A DNA stretch of 64,000 bases from positions 62,001 through 126,000 of the forward strand of contig NZ_JANKZL010000002.1 in assembly GCF_027568395.1 (NCBI RefSeq), written 5' to 3'. Source of the stretch: Aminobacter sp. HY435 (GTDB lineage: Bacteria > Pseudomonadota > Alphaproteobacteria > Rhizobiales > Rhizobiaceae). Position 1 is the first letter of the stretch, and each line of letters starts with the position of its first letter. This document shows, piece by piece, positions 24,045-34,004 of the stretch. The notes under the pieces are model-generated. The model was not told the origin of the DNA and ran no database searches. It saw nothing but the letters and a program-made list of their open reading frames with translations. Made by a program: the position numbers and the translations under genes.

Positions 24045-27000
24045 CTAGACCAACTCGACCTCGACGACCCCCGGCACGGCGCGCATGGCCGAAGCGATCG
24101 AGGGGGTGATGCGGTAGCGGTTGGGCAACTCGATTTCGATCTCGCCCTGGCCCTCGCCCTTGAGCACGATGAAACTGACTTCGCCTTCGCCGCGGGTCGT
24201 CAGATGGTTCGACAAGGTGCCGAGCGGGGCAGCGTCGCGGACGAAGATGCGCAGCGTCTTTTGCACCCGGCTGGCCTCCTCCTCCAGGGATTGCACCGTC
24301 TGGATGCGCAGGTTGACGCCTTCGGGACGGTTTTCTGCTTGCACCGTGATGACCACCGATTTGCCCGGCTCGAGCAGGTCGCGGTATTGCGCCAGAGCCT
24401 CCGAAAACAGCACGGACTCGTACTGTCCGGAAACATCCGAGAACTGGATGACGCCCATCTTGTTGCCGGTCTTGGTCTTGCGCTCCTGCTTGGTGGAAAC
24501 CGTTCCGGCCAGACGCCCGGCCGTAGCGCCGCGCTTCACGGCGGCCTCGAAATCGGTCCAGTTCTGGACGCGCATCTTCTCCAGCGCTGCCTTGTACTCG
24601 TCGAGCGGGTGGGCCGAGAGATAGAAGCCCACCACCTGGAACTCACGGTGCAGGCGATCGGCCGGCAGCCACGCATCGGCCTGGGGCAAATGCAGCACAG
24701 GGGCCTGGCCGGAGAAGGCGCTGCCGAAGATGTCGGACTGGCCGAGCGTGGCGTTCTCATGCGCCAGCGACGCCAGACCCATCATGCGCTCGATGCCGGC
24801 CATCAGCGATGCCCGCTCGTAACCGAAGCAATCGAATGCGCCCGCCATGATCAGGCTTTCGAAGACGCGCTTGCCGACGATCTTCGGATCGATGCGCTCG
24901 CAGAAATCGGCAAGGCTGGCAAAGGGCTTCTCGGTGCGTTTGGCAACGATGTGCTGGACTGCTGCCTCGCCGACACCCTTGATGGCGGCAAGCGAATAGA
25001 AGATCTTCTTCTCGCCGACCTCGAAGTCGCGGAAGCTTGTCATCACCGACGGCGGTACGACTTCGATGCCAAGGCGCATGGCGTCCAGGCGGAAGTCGTT
25101 GAGCTTGTCGGTGTTCGCCATATCGTAGGTCATCGAGGCCGCGAGGAACTCGACCGGGTAATGCGCCTTCAGATAGGCGGTCTGGTAGGAGACGATGGCG
25201 TAGGCGGCGGCGTGCGACTTGTTGAAGCCGTAGTCGGCGAACTTGGCCAGCAGATCGAAAATGGCGTTGGACTGGGGCTTGGAGACGCCCTTTTCGATCG
25301 CACCGGTGACGAAGCGCTCGCGCTGCTTGTCCATCTCGGCGCGGATCTTCTTGCCCATGGCGCGGCGAAGAAGGTCGGCTTCGCCAAGCGAATAGCCCGA
25401 CAGCTCCTGCGCGATCTGCATGACCTGCTCCTGGTAGACGATGACCCCTTGGGTCTCCTTCACCAGATGGTCGATCATCGGATGGATCGAGGCGATTTCC
25501 TCCTCGCCGTGCTTACGGTTGTTGTAGGTCGGAATGTTCTCCATCGGGCCCGGGCGGTAGAGCGCCACCAGCGCGATGATGTCCTCGACGCGGTCGGGCT
25601 TCATACCGATCAGCGCCTTGCGCATGCCGGCACTTTCAACCTGGAAGATGCCGACGGTCTCACCGCGCGACAGCATGGCGTAGGTCAAGGGGTCGTCGAG
25701 CGGGATCAGCGCCAGGTCGATGTCGACGCCGCGTCGGCTGATGAAATACAGCGCCTTTTGCAGCACCGTCAGCGTCTTCAGGCCGAGGAAGTCGAACTTC
25801 ACCAGGCCGGCCTGCTCGACATATTTCATGTTGAACTGGGTGACCGGCATGTCCGAGCGCGGGTCGCGGTACATCGGCACCAGTTCCGACAGCGGCCGGT
25901 CGCCGATGACGATGCCGGCGGCGTGGGTCGAGGCGTGGCGATAGAGCCCTTCCAGCTTCTGCGCCATTTCGAGCAGAGTCTGGACGATCGGCTCGCGCTC
26001 GGCCTCCTCAGCGAAACGCGGCTCGCCTTCGATCGCCTGGGCCAGCGTCACCGGATTGGCCGGGTTCTGCGGCACCATCTTGGTGAGCTTGTCGACCTGG
26101 CCGTAGGGCATCTGCAAGACGCGGCCGACGTCGCGCAGCACGGCGCGCGCCTGCAGCGTTCCAAAGGTAATGATCTGGCCGACCTGTTCGCGGCCATACT
26201 TGCCCTGGACGTAGCGGATAACCTCTTCGCGCCGGTCCTGGCAGAAGTCGATGTCGAAGTCGGGCATCGAAACGCGATCAGGGTTGAGGAAGCGCTCGAA
26301 CAGCAGCGAAAAGCGCAGCGGGTCGACGTCGGTGATGGTCAGCGCATAGGCGACCAGCGAGCCCGCGCCCGAGCCGCGGCCCGGCCCGACGGGAATGCCC
26401 TGCTGCTTGCCCCATTTGATGAAGTCGGCAACGATCAGGAAATAGCCCGGAAATTTCATGCGCTCGATGATGCCGAGCTCGTATTCCAGCCGTTCCCTGT
26501 ATTGCTCCGGCGTATAGCCTTCGGCCAGGCCGCGCGTCGCCAGGCGCATGGCGAGACCGTCATGGGCTTGCCGGGTCAACTCGGCGGCTTCGGCCGCCAC
26601 CGCTGCATCGGCGTCGGCGATGTCGCCGCCGGTGAAGCGCGGCAGGATAGGGTTGCGGTTCCTGGGGTAGTAGGAGCAACGCCGGGCGATCTCGACCGTA
26701 TTGTCGATCGCTTCGGGCAGATCGGCAAAAAGCTCCGACATCTCCTTTTGCGACTTGAGGAAATTGTCCGGCGTCAACCTGCGCCTGTTGTCTTCGGCCA
26801 CGACCGAGCCCTCGGCAATGGCGATGAGCGCGTCATGTGCCTCATAGTCGCCGCGCGACGGGAAGAACGCCTCGTTTGTCGCCACCAGCGGCAGGCGGTG
26901 GCGGTAGGCCAGTTCGAGGGTCGCAGCCTCGATGCCTCGATCATAACCGGCCAGCCGTTCGATCTCGACATAAAGCCGGTCACCAAAGATCTCCTGCAGG

Positions 27001-27575
27001 CTGAGCAGGCGGCTCTCGGCAACGGCCGCATGATCGCTCTTGATGGCCGAGCCGATCGGCCCACGCGGGCCGCCCGTCAGGCAGATGATGCCCTCCGCCG
27101 ATGCCCCAAGCCAGTCGAGGGTCGCATGCACGGGGTCGCCCGGCGGCGTTTCGAGATAGAGCCGACTGACCAGCCGGACCAGATTGGCGTAGCCCACCTC
27201 CGTCGCGGCGATCAGTGCAACGGGCAAAAGCTCAAGCGCCGCCTTGAATACCGGCCCACGCTGCGCGGGGTCGGCAGCTTCGGCGAAGTCGATGTCGACC
27301 TGGCAGCCGATCAGCGGCTGCACGCCATCCTTGGTCGCCTTCTGGGCGAACTCCAGCGCCCCGAACAGGTTGTTGCTGTCGGTGACCGCAATCGCTGGCG
27401 CTTCGTCCTTGACGGCATGGCCGACGACCTTGCCGAGCGGCAGCGCGCCTTCCAGCAGCGAATAAGCGGAGTGAACGCGCAGATGAATGAACGTTCGCTC
27501 GGAAGCCTCTGGCTTTTCAGCTGCTTTTAACGCTTCGCGCTTGAGTGGATCGCGCGGGAGCCTGTCACTCGCCAT
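24045..27575 (-). CDS. dnaE: DNA polymerase III alpha subunit
   Basis: A 1176-residue replicative polymerase. The N-terminal PHP domain begins at HLRVHSAYSLLEGAL. The palm carries the catalytic aspartates in MPDFDIDFCQDRREEVI, preceded by GPGRGSGAGSLVAYAL. Then come the fingers and beta-clamp region and an OB-fold near residue 980-1060 (AGTVSTKQERKTKTGNKMG). This is the DnaE1 type. I use the ATG at 27575 (MASDRLPRD); an upstream GTG/ATG would add about 43 unrelated residues. It is monocistronic and divergent from the formaldehyde dehydrogenase gene. Confidence 0.96.
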   Translation of the reverse strand: MASDRLPRDPLKREALKAAEKPEASERTFIHLRVHSAYSLLEGALPLGKVVGHAVKDEAPAIAVTDSNNLFGALEFAQKATKDGVQPLIGCQVDIDFAEAADPAQRGPVFKAALELLPVALIAATEVGYANLVRLVSRLYLETPPGDPVHATLDWLGASAEGIICLTGGPRGPIGSAIKSDHAAVAESRLLSLQEIFGDRLYVEIERLAGYDRGIEAATLELAYRHRLPLVATNEAFFPSRGDYEAHDALIAIAEGSVVAEDNRRRLTPDNFLKSQKEMSELFADLPEAIDNTVEIARRCSYYPRNRNPILPRFTGGDIADADAAVAAEAAELTRQAHDGLAMRLATRGLAEGYTPEQYRERLEYELGIIERMKFPGYFLIVADFIKWGKQQGIPVGPGRGSGAGSLVAYALTITDVDPLRFSLLFERFLNPDRVSMPDFDIDFCQDRREEVIRYVQGKYGREQVGQIITFGTLQARAVLRDVGRVLQMPYGQVDKLTKMVPQNPANPVTLAQAIEGEPRFAEEAEREPIVQTLLEMAQKLEGLYRHASTHAAGIVIGDRPLSELVPMYRDPRSDMPVTQFNMKYVEQAGLVKFDFLGLKTLTVLQKALYFISRRGVDIDLALIPLDDPLTYAMLSRGETVGIFQVESAGMRKALIGMKPDRVEDIIALVALYRPGPMENIPTYNNRKHGEEEIASIHPMIDHLVKETQGVIVYQEQVMQIAQELSGYSLGEADLLRRAMGKKIRAEMDKQRERFVTGAIEKGVSKPQSNAIFDLLAKFADYGFNKSHAAAYAIVSYQTAYLKAHYPVEFLAASMTYDMANTDKLNDFRLDAMRLGIEVVPPSVMTSFRDFEVGEKKIFYSLAAIKGVGEAAVQHIVAKRTEKPFASLADFCERIDPKIVGKRVFESLIMAGAFDCFGYERASLMAGIERMMGLASLAHENATLGQSDIFGSAFSGQAPVLHLPQADAWLPADRLHREFQVVGFYLSAHPLDEYKAALEKMRVQNWTDFEAAVKRGATAGRLAGTVSTKQERKTKTGNKMGVIQFSDVSGQYESVLFSEALAQYRDLLEPGKSVVITVQAENRPEGVNLRIQTVQSLEEEASRVQKTLRIFVRDAAPLGTLSNHLTTRGEGEVSFIVLKGEGQGEIEIELPNRYRITPSIASAMRAVPGVVEVELV

Positions 27576-27798
27576 CGAATCGTTCGCCTCGGTAAGGGGT
27601 ATTTCGGTGCCATGTTCGGCCACGCCCACCGGCATGTCCATCCCGCAAGGGGTCGCGCCGGCAACGGCTTGTGGAGTACCATGGCGTCCGCCGCATGGCG
27701 ACACCGCAGCGTCGCCTTGGCGGTTGATCGCCGGCGCAAAACCTGAAACCTTGCCGGCGGAGTTTTGCCCCCCTGAAATCTAGTGAAGGACGTTCATC

Positions 27799-28926
27799 AT
27801 GAAAACCCGCGCCGCTGTCGCCGTCGGAGCCGGAAAGCCGCTCGAGATCATGGAGGTCGACCTTGAAGGGCCGCGCGAGGGCGAGGTGCTGGTCGAGATC
27901 AAGGCGACCGGCATCTGCCACACCGACGAGTTCACGCTGTCGGGCGCCGATCCCGAAGGCATCTTTCCGGCGATCCTCGGTCATGAGGGCGCTGGCGTGG
28001 TCGTCGACGTCGGCAAGGGCGTAACCTCGCTCAAGAAGGGCGACCACGTCATCCCGCTCTACACGCCCGAATGCCGCTCCTGCCCGTCCTGCCTGTCGCG
28101 CAAGACCAACCTGTGCACCGCGATCCGCTCGACGCAAGGGCAAGGCCTGATGCCGGATGGCTCCAGCCGCTTCTCGATCGGCAAGGACAAGATTTTCCAC
28201 TACATGGGCTGCTCGACCTTCTCGAACTTCACCGTGCTGCCGGAGATCGCGCTCGCCAAGGTCAACCCGGACGCGCCCTTCGACAAGATCTGCTACATCG
28301 GCTGCGGGGTGACGACCGGCATTGGCGCCGTCATCAACACGGCCAAGGTCGAGATCGGCGCAACCGCGATCGTCTTCGGTCTCGGCGGCATCGGCTTGAA
28401 CGTCATCCAGGGGCTCAGGCTCGCGGGTGCCGACATGATCATCGGCGTCGATCTCAACAACGACAAGAAGGCGTGGGGCGAGCGCTTCGGCATGACCCAT
28501 TTCGTCAACCCGAAGGAGGTCGACGGCGACATCGTTCCCTATCTCGTCAACATGACCAAGCGGGGTGCCGACCAGATCGGCGGCGCCGACTACACCTTCG
28601 ACTGCACCGGCAACGTCAAGGTGATGCGCCAGGCGCTCGAAGCCAGCCATCGCGGCTGGGGCGAGTCGATCGTCATCGGTGTCGCCGGTGCCGGCCAGGA
28701 GATCTCGACGCGGCCGTTCCAGCTGGTCACCGGCCGGACCTGGAAGGGCACCGCCTTCGGCGGCGCGCGCGGCCGCACCGACGTGCCGAAGATCGTCGAC
28801 TGGTACATGGAGGGCAAGATCCAGATCGACCCGATGATCACGCATACGCTCAAGCTCGAAGACATCAACAAGGGTTTCGACCTGATGCATGCCGGCGAGA
28901 GCATCCGGAGCGTGGTGGTCTACTGA
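27799..28926 (+). CDS. frmA: S-(hydroxymethyl)glutathione dehydrogenase
   Basis: A 375-residue class III zinc alcohol dehydrogenase that oxidises the glutathione-formaldehyde adduct with NAD and also reduces S-nitrosoglutathione. Catalytic zinc ligands are in [14 protein letters not shown] and later YIGCGVTTG. The structural-zinc cysteines are in [17 protein letters not shown], and the cofactor loop is [10 protein letters not shown]. Length is normal. A GAAGGA site precedes the ATG. It overlaps the next gene by one base (TGATG). No S-formylglutathione hydrolase gene is nearby. Confidence 0.95.
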   Translation: MKTRAAVAVGAGKPLEIMEVDLEGPREGEVLVEIKATGICHTDEFTLSGADPEGIFPAILGHEGAGVVVDVGKGVTSLKKGDHVIPLYTPECRSCPSCLSRKTNLCTAIRSTQGQGLMPDGSSRFSIGKDKIFHYMGCSTFSNFTVLPEIALAKVNPDAPFDKICYIGCGVTTGIGAVINTAKVEIGATAIVFGLGGIGLNVIQGLRLAGADMIIGVDLNNDKKAWGERFGMTHFVNPKEVDGDIVPYLVNMTKRGADQIGGADYTFDCTGNVKVMRQALEASHRGWGESIVIGVAGAGQEISTRPFQLVTGRTWKGTAFGGARGRTDVPKIVDWYMEGKIQIDPMITHTLKLEDINKGFDLMHAGESIRSVVVY

Positions 28927-29399
28927 TGCGTGATATCGCATACGAGGTCGACGTCAGGCGCCTGGACGAACTGTCTCCACGCGACCTCTATGCGATGTTG
29001 AAGATGCGCATCGAAGTCTTTGTCGTCGAACAGAAATGCGCGTTTCCCGAACTGGACGGCAAGGATCCCGAGGCGCTGCACCTCAGGCTGCTTGCCGGCA
29101 GCGAACTGCTGGCAAGCACGCGCATCATCGCCCCGTCAGGCACAGACGATCCGGCCTATATCGGCCGGGTCGTGGTCTCTCCCGATCATCGCGGCAAGCG
29201 GCTCGGCGACAGGCTGATGGCCGAATCCATCGCCGCCTGCGAGCGGCTGTTTCCGGCTCGTCCGATCGCGTTGTCGGCGCAGAGCCATCTCGAAAAGTTC
29301 TATGGCGCCTTCGGCTTCGACACGGTGTCGGAAGAATATCTCGAGGACGACATCCCGCATATCGACATGCTCAGGCTGGCACCAGGTAGCGGCGCGTAG
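28926..29399 (+). CDS. ElaA-type GNAT acetyltransferase
   Basis: A 157-residue GNAT protein of the ElaA subgroup. It has LRIEVFVVEQ-like sequence (MRIEVFVVEQKCAFPELDG) and the acetyl-CoA loop VVSPDHRGKRLGDRLM, then AQSHLEKFYGAFGF. Substrate unknown. It begins inside the stop codon of the formaldehyde dehydrogenase gene, so translation is probably coupled. After it comes a 170-bp gap with no gene. Confidence 0.87.
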   Translation: MRDIAYEVDVRRLDELSPRDLYAMLKMRIEVFVVEQKCAFPELDGKDPEALHLRLLAGSELLASTRIIAPSGTDDPAYIGRVVVSPDHRGKRLGDRLMAESIAACERLFPARPIALSAQSHLEKFYGAFGFDTVSEEYLEDDIPHIDMLRLAPGSGA

Positions 29400-29569
29400 G
29401 GTGAAGGAGACCGCCGAGACGTCAGCGCCATAGGTGCCACCCCGGAGTTCACCATGCCTGGCATCGACCTTCTCCTCCCATTTACCGCGGTTGATGGCAT
29501 GTGCCATGCTTGACCCCGCTCTCGTTGGACGGGACCGACCTTGGCCAACGCCTCAGGGACAGTGACTGA

Positions 29570-30043
29570 ATGAGCCCTACGCATCCTGTCATCTACGTCG
29601 ACGCCGACGCCTGCCCGGTGAAAAACGAGGTGGTGAAGGTGGCCGAGCGGCTGGAACTCGTCGTCACCTTTGTGTCCAATGGCGGCCTGAGACCGTCACG
29701 CGACCCGATGATCCGCAACGTCGTTGTGTCGAAGGGGGCCGATGCAGCAGACGACTGGATCGTCGAAAACGCCAAGGCCAACGACATCGTCATCACCGCC
29801 GACATTCCGCTGGCAAGCCGTGCGGTCCAGCTCGGCGCCCATGTGCTCGGCCCGACCGGCAAGCCGTTCACCCCTGAAAACATCGGCATGGCCGTCGCCA
29901 TGCGCGACCTCAAGCAGCATCTGCGCGAGACAGGCGAGAGCAAGGGCTACAACGCCAGCTTTTCGGCGCAGGACCGCTCGCGCTTTCTCGGGGCGCTCGA
30001 CCTGATGGCGCGGCGCGCGCTCAAGACGGCGCCAGCCGCATGA
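29570..30043 (+). CDS. YaiI/YqxD family protein (DUF188)
   Basis: A 157-residue protein of a widespread family related to NYN/PIN-type nucleases. It has the N-terminal YVDADACPVKNEV and the acidic VITADIPLASRAVQLGA segments, which hold the conserved aspartates. Biological role is unsettled. It overlaps the following DUF1345 gene by four bases (ATGA). Confidence 0.87.
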   Translation: MSPTHPVIYVDADACPVKNEVVKVAERLELVVTFVSNGGLRPSRDPMIRNVVVSKGADAADDWIVENAKANDIVITADIPLASRAVQLGAHVLGPTGKPFTPENIGMAVAMRDLKQHLRETGESKGYNASFSAQDRSRFLGALDLMARRALKTAPAA

Positions 30044-30693
30044 AGCCGTTCAAGCGTCACGTCATATTCCTGATCAGCGCAGCAGTCGGCTTTTCCGCCC
30101 TCGTCATTGCCTTGCTGCTCAAGCAGCCGCTGGTCTACGCCATCGGCCCGAACGTGTTCTTCATCACCTATGCGGCGCTGATGCTGCATCAGATTCCGCT
30201 GCTCGACGCCAACTATCTGAGCCGGCGCGCGCAGGAAGCGGACGAGCCGCTGGCGCTGATCTACGCGATCACGCTGGTCATCGTGGCGGTGGCCGTCGGC
30301 TCGCTGTTCATGCTGATCAACGCCAAGGAAGTGGCCAGCCCGACGGCGCTGGTGTTTTCGATGATCTCGCTGCCGCTCGGCTGGTTCACCATCCATGCGA
30401 TGGCAGCACTGCACTACGCGCACCTGTTCTGGCGCGGCGACGCCAAGGACGCTGCCTCGACCCGCGCCCACAAGCCCGTCGGCGGGCTGCTGTTTCCGTT
30501 GACCGATCGCCCCATTGGCTGGGACTTTCTCTACTTCGCGGTGGTGATCGGCATGACCGCGCAGACCGCCGATACGAACATTTCCAGCACTGCGATGCGC
30601 AAGGCCGTTCTTGCCCACTCGATCCTGTCGTTCTTCTTCAACACCGCCATCGTGGCCGCCGCCGTCAACCTGATCGTATCGCTTCCGAACTAG
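30040..30693 (+). CDS. DUF1345 membrane protein
   Basis: A 217-residue integral membrane protein with about five hydrophobic helices. The central ALHYAHLFW segment and the C-terminal GWDFLYFAVVIGMTAQTAD segment are the family's conserved parts. Function is unknown. It is translationally coupled to the DUF188 gene. A resemblance of family members to ion channels has been suggested, but nothing here tests that. Confidence 0.85.
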   Translation: MKPFKRHVIFLISAAVGFSALVIALLLKQPLVYAIGPNVFFITYAALMLHQIPLLDANYLSRRAQEADEPLALIYAITLVIVAVAVGSLFMLINAKEVASPTALVFSMISLPLGWFTIHAMAALHYAHLFWRGDAKDAASTRAHKPVGGLLFPLTDRPIGWDFLYFAVVIGMTAQTADTNISSTAMRKAVLAHSILSFFFNTAIVAAAVNLIVSLPN

Positions 30694-30852
30694 GCGGTTG
30701 TTTCGACGTGCCGTTCCCGCGGCAAGCCGTGTCCTCATTCACGAGATTATCATCTGCCACCGCGAAACCGATTCGGCATGCTGCACGTAATTTGACCAAG
30801 GCAGGCGCATTGCGGCCAAACGAGCCGCAGCCCAGCCTGGAGGTCAGCGACG

Positions 30853-31734
30853 ATGACGATGCAGGCACTCAACGTGCGCGACGACGCCAGTACGCCGGCG
30901 GACGCATCGTCTGACACGCTCGTCTACCGCCAGACGCGCTGGACGCGGCTGACCCACTGGCTGTGGGCCACTTGCCTGTTCTTCCTGCTGCTCAGCGGCC
31001 TGCAGATCTTCAACGCGCACCCATCGCTCTACATCGGCAAGCAATCCGGTTTCCAGTTCGACAACAGTGTGCTCGTCATCGGCGCTGCGGATGAGGAAAC
31101 AGGAACAATCGGTTACACCGAGATATTCGGGTATCGATTCAACACGTCGGGCGTGCTCGGCCTGTCGGGATCGACCGCCAATCCACGCGCCCGCGCCTTC
31201 CCGGCATGGGCAACGATCCCGTCCGGCCAGGATCTCGCCACCGGCCGCGTCGTGCACTTCTTCTTTGCCTGGGTCCTGTCAGGCACGCTGCTCGTCTGGC
31301 TCGCTGCGAGCCTCTGGAGCGGCCATCTGCGCCGCGACCTTGCGCCAACCGTCGAAGACCTGCGCCGGCTACCGGCTGATATCGCCGACCACGCCAGGCT
31401 GCGACTTCACCACAGCCGCGACTACAACACGCTGCAGAAGCTCGCCTATGGCGGCGTGCTGTTCGTGCTGCTGCCGCTGATGATCGTCACGGGACTGGCC
31501 ATGTCACCGAGCATGAACGCGGCGGTACCGTTCCTGACCGACATGCTCGGCGGGCGGCAGACGGCGCGCACGATCCATTTTGCCATCATGCTGCTGCTGG
31601 TCGGCTTCTTCGTCATCCACATGCTGATGATCCTGGCCGCAGGCCCGATCAACGAACTGCGCTCGATCATAACCGGCTGGTACCGCATCGATCCCGCCGA
31701 AGATCGCGACGACCAGGCCAGGGGAGGCAACTGA
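30853..31734 (+). CDS. Cytochrome b561-type membrane subunit
   Basis: A 293-residue protein with four predicted membrane helices. Candidate haem-ligand histidines lie in RLTHWLWATCLFF, RVVHFFFAWVLSG, ARTIHFAIMLLL and FFVIHMLMIL. It looks like the quinone-facing b-type cytochrome of a two-component oxidoreductase. A periplasmic loop of about 60 residues follows helix one. It ends one base before the molybdoenzyme gene, so the two almost certainly form one electron-transfer pair. The ATG at 30853 has GGAGGTCAG upstream. Confidence 0.84.
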   Translation: MTMQALNVRDDASTPADASSDTLVYRQTRWTRLTHWLWATCLFFLLLSGLQIFNAHPSLYIGKQSGFQFDNSVLVIGAADEETGTIGYTEIFGYRFNTSGVLGLSGSTANPRARAFPAWATIPSGQDLATGRVVHFFFAWVLSGTLLVWLAASLWSGHLRRDLAPTVEDLRRLPADIADHARLRLHHSRDYNTLQKLAYGGVLFVLLPLMIVTGLAMSPSMNAAVPFLTDMLGGRQTARTIHFAIMLLLVGFFVIHMLMILAAGPINELRSIITGWYRIDPAEDRDDQARGGN

Positions 31735-31735
31735 C

Positions 31736-32527
31736 ATGGCCGGCTTCCAACTCACACGCCGGCGCTTCCTGACAGCGACGTCGCTTGGCCTCTCAGGTGC
31801 CGTGCTGTCGGGATGCGATGCGTTCGACTTTCTCCAGGATCGCGACAGCGCGGCCCGCAGCGTGCTGGAAAGCGCCAACGACCTCACCTATCGCGCCCAG
31901 CGGTTGATCGCCGGGCGCAACAGCCTGGCACAGGAATACACAGAGGCGGATATCCGCCAGCCGCAAAGGCCGAATGGCATCACCGCGCCCGACGATTCCA
32001 CCTACAAGTCGCTGCTGTCCAACGACTTCGCGGACTGGCGCCTGGAAGTGAGCGGGCTGGTCGAAAGGCCGCTGTCGCTGTCCCGCGATCTGCTCATCAA
32101 CATGCCGTCGCGCACCCAGATCACGCGTCACGACTGCGTCGAGGGCTGGAGTTGCATCGCCAAATGGACCGGCGTGCCAATGGCCCTGCTGCTCGACGCC
32201 GCCGTGGTCAAGCCGAATGCCCGCTATGTCGTCTTCCACTGCCTCGACACGATCGAGCGCAGCCTCTCCGGCGACGTCAAATATTATGGCTCGATCGACC
32301 TGATCGACGCCCGCCATCCGCAGACGATCCTCGCCTACGGCCTGAACGGCAAGCCGCTGCCGGTCGAGAACGGCGCACCGCTCAGGGTGCGGGTCGAGCG
32401 CCAGCTCGGCTACAAGATGCCGAAATACATCCACAAGATCGAGCTGGTTGATAGTTTCGGCGCCATGGGGCTGGGCAAGGGCGGTTATTGGGAAGATCGG
32501 GGCTATGACTGGTACGGTGGTATCTAG
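31736..32527 (+). CDS. Tat-exported molybdopterin oxidoreductase (sulfite oxidase/YedY fold)
   Basis: A 263-residue enzyme with a twin-arginine signal (TRRRFLTATSLGL) that also ends in a lipobox-like LSGC near residue 22. Mature protein may therefore be lipid-anchored after Tat export. The molybdenum-ligating cysteine is in TRHDCVEGWSCIAKW. It is shorter than E. coli MsrP and lacks the second domain of sulfite oxidases. With the cytochrome b encoded just upstream it should pass electrons to or from quinone. Substrate is unknown; sulfoxide reduction or sulfite oxidation are candidates. Confidence 0.86.
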   Translation: MAGFQLTRRRFLTATSLGLSGAVLSGCDAFDFLQDRDSAARSVLESANDLTYRAQRLIAGRNSLAQEYTEADIRQPQRPNGITAPDDSTYKSLLSNDFADWRLEVSGLVERPLSLSRDLLINMPSRTQITRHDCVEGWSCIAKWTGVPMALLLDAAVVKPNARYVVFHCLDTIERSLSGDVKYYGSIDLIDARHPQTILAYGLNGKPLPVENGAPLRVRVERQLGYKMPKYIHKIELVDSFGAMGLGKGGYWEDRGYDWYGGI

Positions 32528-32536
32528 CATGACCAC

Positions 32537-32556
32537 GGGTAGGCAATCGACTACCC
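32537..32556 (+). terminator. Possible weak terminator hairpin
   Basis: GGGTAG and CTACCC arms with an eight-base loop, ten bases after the molybdoenzyme stop. There is no clear T-run, so it may instead protect the transcript end or be fortuitous. Confidence 0.35.
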
Positions 32557-32672
32557 AATAGTGTGGGGATCAGCCTTCCAACCAGCGAATAAGCGCTATG
32601 CTTACAGGTGACAAAGGCTTGTGCTTGGGATATTGACGACTCGTCGAGGGCCTTTACCGGCTCTACCTGTTT

Positions 32673-32741
32673 GCGGGAGAGAACAGCGAAAGCTGTCGCC
32701 GAAGGGGAAATCGCCCGAAATCTCTCAGGCAAAAGAACCGT
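32673..32741 (+). ncRNA. Glycine riboswitch, first aptamer
   Basis: It contains the family signatures in order: GCGGGAGAGAA, a hairpin ACAGCGAAAGCTGT, the core CGCCGAAGGGG, and ATCTCTCAGGCAAAAGAACCG. It binds glycine and together with the second aptamer controls the glycine-cleavage operon that follows. Typically glycine binding turns gcv expression on. Confidence 0.92.
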
Positions 32742-32752
32742 AGACGGGAAAG

Positions 32753-32851
32753 ACACTCTGGAAAGTCGGGACTTTGATCCCGCGCCGAAGGTGTAAGCGC
32801 TGCCGACAGAGATCCGGGGCGCGAGTCTCTCAGGCTTCAGACAGAGGGGCA
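32753..32851 (+). ncRNA. Glycine riboswitch, second aptamer
   Basis: The second member of a tandem pair. It starts ACTCTGGAAAG, has a TCGGGACTTTGATCCCG hairpin, the core GCGCCGAAGGTGT and closing segment AGTCTCTCAGGCTTCAGACAG. It ends 47 bp before the gcvT ATG, leaving room for an expression platform that exposes or hides the gcvT ribosome site. Confidence 0.9.
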
Positions 32852-32898
32852 CGGAATGGCCGCCGCAGCGGCTGGACACGTGCGACTCTGGAGAAGAC

Positions 32899-33999
32899 AT
32901 GACGGGCGACAATACCAATCAACTACCCCTTGCAGACCTGCATTCCGCTGCCGGTGCGCGCTTTGGCGCCTTTGCCGGCTGGAACATGCCACTGACCTAT
33001 CCCGCCGGCGTGATGAAGGAGCACCTTCATACCCGCGAGCATGTCGGCCTGTTCGACATTTCGCACATGAAGCTGTTCGTGGTCAGCGGACGCGGCGCCG
33101 CCGACCTGCTCAACCGCGCCTGCCCGCTCGATGCGCGTGCTCTTGAGCTGCGTCAGTCGAAGTACACATTCTTCCTGACCGACGCTGCCGGCATCATCGA
33201 CGACCTGATCATCACCCGCCTCGGCGACGAGCGCTTCATGGTGGTGGCAAATGCCGGCAATGCCGCAACCGACGAGGCGCATCTGCGCGCACTCGCCAAG
33301 GACTTCGACGCCACCATCGAGCCGCTCGACCGCGTCTTCATTGCGATCCAGGGCCCTGAATCGGCAGACGTGCTCGAAAAGGCCGGCATAACCACCAATG
33401 AGTTGTTCTTCATGCAGGGCTTCGAGCCTCGCGCCAACTGGTTCATGAGCCGCTCCGGCTACACCGGCGAGGACGGTTTCGAGATCGGCCTGCCGGAAGC
33501 CGATGCGCGCCAACTGCTCGGCAAGCTGCTTTCCGACGAGCGCACCATGTGGGTCGGCCTTGCCGCCCGCGACAGCCTGCGCCTCGAAGCAGGGCTCTGC
33601 CTGCATGGCAACGACATCACCCCCGACAACGACCCGGCAAGCGCCGGCCTGATGTGGGCGATCCCCAAGGACCTGCGCGCCGACGGCAACTTCATCGGCC
33701 GCGCCGCCCTTGCGACGATCCTCGCCGACGGCGCCAAGGAAAAGCGCGTCGGCCTGAAGCCCGAGGGTCGCCAGCCGGTTCGCTCTGGTGCTGAACTGTT
33801 CGACGCCGACGGCCAGCTGATCGGCCGCGTTACCTCGGGCGGTTTCGGTCCGTCGGCAGGTTTCCCCGTCGCCATGGGTTACGTCTCCGCGTCGCTGGCC
33901 AAGGCCGGCACCCGCGTCTTCGCCGACGTCCGCGGCACGAAGGTGCCTGTCGACGTCCATTCCCTTCCCTTCACGCAGCATCGCTACCGCAAAGGATAA
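32899..33999 (+). CDS. gcvT: Glycine cleavage system T protein (aminomethyltransferase)
   Basis: A 366-residue protein that moves the methylene carbon from the H-protein aminomethyl group to tetrahydrofolate and releases ammonia. It has the [17 protein letters not shown]-terminus, FDISHMKL, and the folate-binding [10 protein letters not shown] motif. The catalytic aspartate region is RDSLRLEAG. Length is normal. It is the first gene after the tandem glycine riboswitch, and gcvH follows after five bases. Confidence 0.96.
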   Translation: MTGDNTNQLPLADLHSAAGARFGAFAGWNMPLTYPAGVMKEHLHTREHVGLFDISHMKLFVVSGRGAADLLNRACPLDARALELRQSKYTFFLTDAAGIIDDLIITRLGDERFMVVANAGNAATDEAHLRALAKDFDATIEPLDRVFIAIQGPESADVLEKAGITTNELFFMQGFEPRANWFMSRSGYTGEDGFEIGLPEADARQLLGKLLSDERTMWVGLAARDSLRLEAGLCLHGNDITPDNDPASAGLMWAIPKDLRADGNFIGRAALATILADGAKEKRVGLKPEGRQPVRSGAELFDADGQLIGRVTSGGFGPSAGFPVAMGYVSASLAKAGTRVFADVRGTKVPVDVHSLPFTQHRYRKG

Positions 34000-34004
34000 T
34001 TTCC

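Noticed and set aside
23901-27530. A 1209-codon open frame on the plus strand
   Set aside because: It is the antisense shadow of dnaE; GC-rich codon use keeps the opposite frame open and the product has no recognisable domain.
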